Assembly: GCF_947500605.1 (NCBI RefSeq)
Contig: NZ_CANMSJ010000001.1
Location: 496,001 to 560,000, forward strand
From: an uncultured Lacinutrix sp.
GTDB taxonomy: Bacteria > Bacteroidota > Bacteroidia > Flavobacteriales > Flavobacteriaceae
DNA: 64,000 nt
Direction of reading: 5' to 3'
Shown here piece by piece: positions 62,107 to 64,000 of the stretch. How positions within the stretch are numbered: the stretch's first letter is position 1; every line of letters starts with the position of its first letter. The notes under the pieces are model-generated. The model worked only from the letters and a program-made list of their open reading frames with translations, made no database searches and was not told the DNA's origin. The translations under genes were made by a program, and so were the position numbers.

Positions 62107-62129
62107 AAATATTATAAAATAAAAGAGTT

Positions 62130-62576
62130 ATGAAATGGAATTGGGGAAATAGTTTGGTTGTTGTTATGGCTGCTTTTATGAGCTTTATACTCTATTTTGT
62201 ATATCTAATGAGTACTACAGAATCTTTTAGTCATGATTTAGTTACTGAGGATTATTATGCTAAAGAAATGCTGTATCAAGATGAAATTGATGCCGAAACG
62301 AATACAAACAATTTAACAGAGAGATTTGTAAGTAAAAGAACAGATAATGGTTGGCTATTGGTGTTTCCAAAGGAGCTTGAACTATCTAAAATAAAAGGAA
62401 AAGTGTTCCTATACAGACCGTCTAATGAAACGTTGGATTTTAACCTAGAGTTAAATCTAACTTCTTCACATTTGCTCATACCTGACAATAAGATGTTAGG
62501 CGGTCGTTGGAACATTACTATCGATTTTATGTACGAAGGTACACCATATTTATATAAAGAACAGATAACGTATTAA
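62130..62576 (+). CDS. ccoH: FixH/CcoH family protein
   Basis: MKWNWGNSLVVVMAAFMSFILYFVYLM...YYAKEMLYQDEIDAETN. Confidence 0.9.
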   Translation: MKWNWGNSLVVVMAAFMSFILYFVYLMSTTESFSHDLVTEDYYAKEMLYQDEIDAETNTNNLTERFVSKRTDNGWLLVFPKELELSKIKGKVFLYRPSNETLDFNLELNLTSSHLLIPDNKMLGGRWNITIDFMYEGTPYLYKEQITY

Positions 62577-63283
62577 TGTTAATTTCGGCAATTATATTTG
62601 GCTTATTAGGAAGTTTCCACTGTGTTGGCATGTGTGGACCTATTGCCTTTTTATTGCCTTTAGATCGTGAAAACAAAACCAAACGTATTCTACAATTATT
62701 AAGCTATCATGCTGGTCGTATTTTAACGTATAGCATCTTAGGTCTTATTTTTGGTGCTGTTGGTAAAAGCTTAAATTTATTTGGTTTACAACAACAACTC
62801 TCTATTGGTATTGGTGCGTTAATGATTATTACCATATTAATACCTACCAAATTATTTAATAGGTATAACTTTTCTAAACCTATTTATAAGCTTGTTGGTA
62901 AAGTGAAAAGTAAAATGGGAGCCAATTTAAAAAAGAAGAAACCCAGTACATTTTTTACTATTGGGTATCTTAATGGTTTATTGCCTTGCGGACTTGTTTA
63001 CATGGCCATTTTTGGTGCTTTAGCAACCGGAAGTTATTGGGAAGGTAGTATGTACATGGCCTTATTTGGTTTAGGAACTGTACCACTTATGACTACTGCA
63101 ATTTACCTTGGTAATTTTCTTACTAAAACCGTAAAACAACGCGTTTTAAAACTGATTCCAGCCTTTGTAGTTATTGTTGGTTTACTGTTTATTGTAAGAG
63201 GTTTAGGCTTAGGGATTCCTTATTTATCGCCTTCTAATATGGTTACTGTAGAGCAGGTAAATTCTCAATATAATTGTCACTAA
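62576..63283 (+). CDS. sulfite exporter TauE/SafE-type membrane protein (cbb3-associated)
   Basis: GLLGSFHCVGMCGPIAFLLP; YLNGLLPCGLVYMAIFGALATGSYWEG. Confidence 0.9.
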   Translation: MLISAIIFGLLGSFHCVGMCGPIAFLLPLDRENKTKRILQLLSYHAGRILTYSILGLIFGAVGKSLNLFGLQQQLSIGIGALMIITILIPTKLFNRYNFSKPIYKLVGKVKSKMGANLKKKKPSTFFTIGYLNGLLPCGLVYMAIFGALATGSYWEGSMYMALFGLGTVPLMTTAIYLGNFLTKTVKQRVLKLIPAFVVIVGLLFIVRGLGLGIPYLSPSNMVTVEQVNSQYNCH

Positions 63284-63311
63284 AAAATTAATAATTTAAA
63301 ATATAACACTA

Positions 63312-63476
63312 ATGGAAAGTTTAATAATACTTATAGTTAATTGGACAATGGGAGCTGTTTTTATTGGCTTTTTTCTTCTTGTATGCCTAGTATTATCTCT
63401 TATTGTCTACAATATGGCTAGAAGCGGTAAAAAGAAAAGCGACACCTCTAACGATGAGACTTCCACTGAGCTTTAG
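63312..63476 (+). CDS. 54-aa single-TM protein not in ORF track
   Basis: Hand translation MESLIILIVNWTMGAVFIGFFLLVCLVLSLIVYNMARSGKKKSDTSNDETSTEL. Confidence 0.6.
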   Translation: MESLIILIVNWTMGAVFIGFFLLVCLVLSLIVYNMARSGKKKSDTSNDETSTEL

Positions 63477-63532
63477 TAATTTTACAATTACTAAAACAGC
63501 TACAGTATATTTATCACTAAAACATTTTAAAC

Positions 63533-63567
63533 AAAAAAAGGAAAGCTATTATGGCTTTCCTTTTTTA
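63533..63567. terminator. hairpin between cco cluster and convergent hemN-like gene
   Basis: AAAGGAAAGC tattatg GCTTTCCTTTTTT. Confidence 0.65.
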
Positions 63568-63592
63568 TTTAACTCTTCTCTTCTATTCTATT

Positions 63593-64000
63593 TTAAATAG
63601 TCATAGAAAATACTTGTGTTTCTGGTTTGTTTCGTTGCAAACGTCTATCGAATGGTAAGCAAACGTTTCTAACAAATGGTCTCCCTTTTTCTGTAACACG
63701 TATTGTTTTAGAATCGATTTCTATTAAACCATCGCTTTCTAGTTCCTTTAATTTAATAAGCACATCTGGAAGCTCGTTAAACATTAATGCTTCGGTTTTC
63801 CAAGAGGTTTCGAACTTACACATTAAGTTAAGTATGTGTTTACGTATTATTAAATCTTCTTCATTTAAAATATGTCCTCTAAAAACAGGAATTATACCTT
63901 GGTTAACCAGCGCTTTGTAACTTTCGATGCCTTTATCGTTTTGTGCAAAACCATACCAACTATCGCTAATTGCAGATGCGCCTAAACCAATCATTACTTT
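63593..64000 (-). CDS. hemN: oxygen-independent coproporphyrinogen III oxidase, C-terminal part (truncated by window edge)
   Basis: MIGLGASAISDSWYGFAQNDKGIESYKALVNQGIIPVFRGHILNEEDLIIRKHILNLMC. Confidence 0.88.
   Translation of the reverse strand, partial: KVMIGLGASAISDSWYGFAQNDKGIESYKALVNQGIIPVFRGHILNEEDLIIRKHILNLMCKFETSWKTEALMFNELPDVLIKLKELESDGLIEIDSKTIRVTEKGRPFVRNVCLPFDRRLQRNKPETQVFSMTI

Overview
This 64 kb AT-rich window is chromosomal DNA from a Bacteroidota, probably Flavobacteriaceae. The assignment rests on FabV, CcoN-CcoO fusion, Bacteroidota-type promoters (TTTG / TAnnTTTG) and gene content. It is nearly fully coding. I saw no rRNA, transposase, prophage or CRISPR array; there is one tRNA (Ser-TGA).

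The first ~37 kb is mostly housekeeping: DEAD-box helicase, LytS/LytTR pair, fabV-lpd, Lrp plus a PLP lyase, NhaC, peroxiredoxin/thioredoxin, katG, tpx-dgkA-ftsK-lolA-lptF/G-ribB. From ~37.5 to 64 kb there is a coherent low-oxygen/nitrogen-oxide respiration region: porin, SCO, NirV-like protein, NirK-cytochrome c fusion, five universal stress proteins, a PAS histidine kinase with a response regulator-Crp fusion, an Fnr-like regulator, CcoI, and CcoS-NO-Q-P-G-H.

The two strongest leads are: (1) seven FNR-like palindromes (TGAY-N4-RTCA) at the promoters of that respiration/stress region, which suggest one regulon; and (2) a GC-richer, foldable, apparently non-coding element at ~62013-62106 between ccoG and ccoH. 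Other leads are paired Crp-regulator modules with matching promoters and identical flanking hairpins, small intergenic repeats, a perfect Lrp-type operator, and several uncharacterised small proteins. All family calls come from reading translated ORFs by eye; no database search was run.
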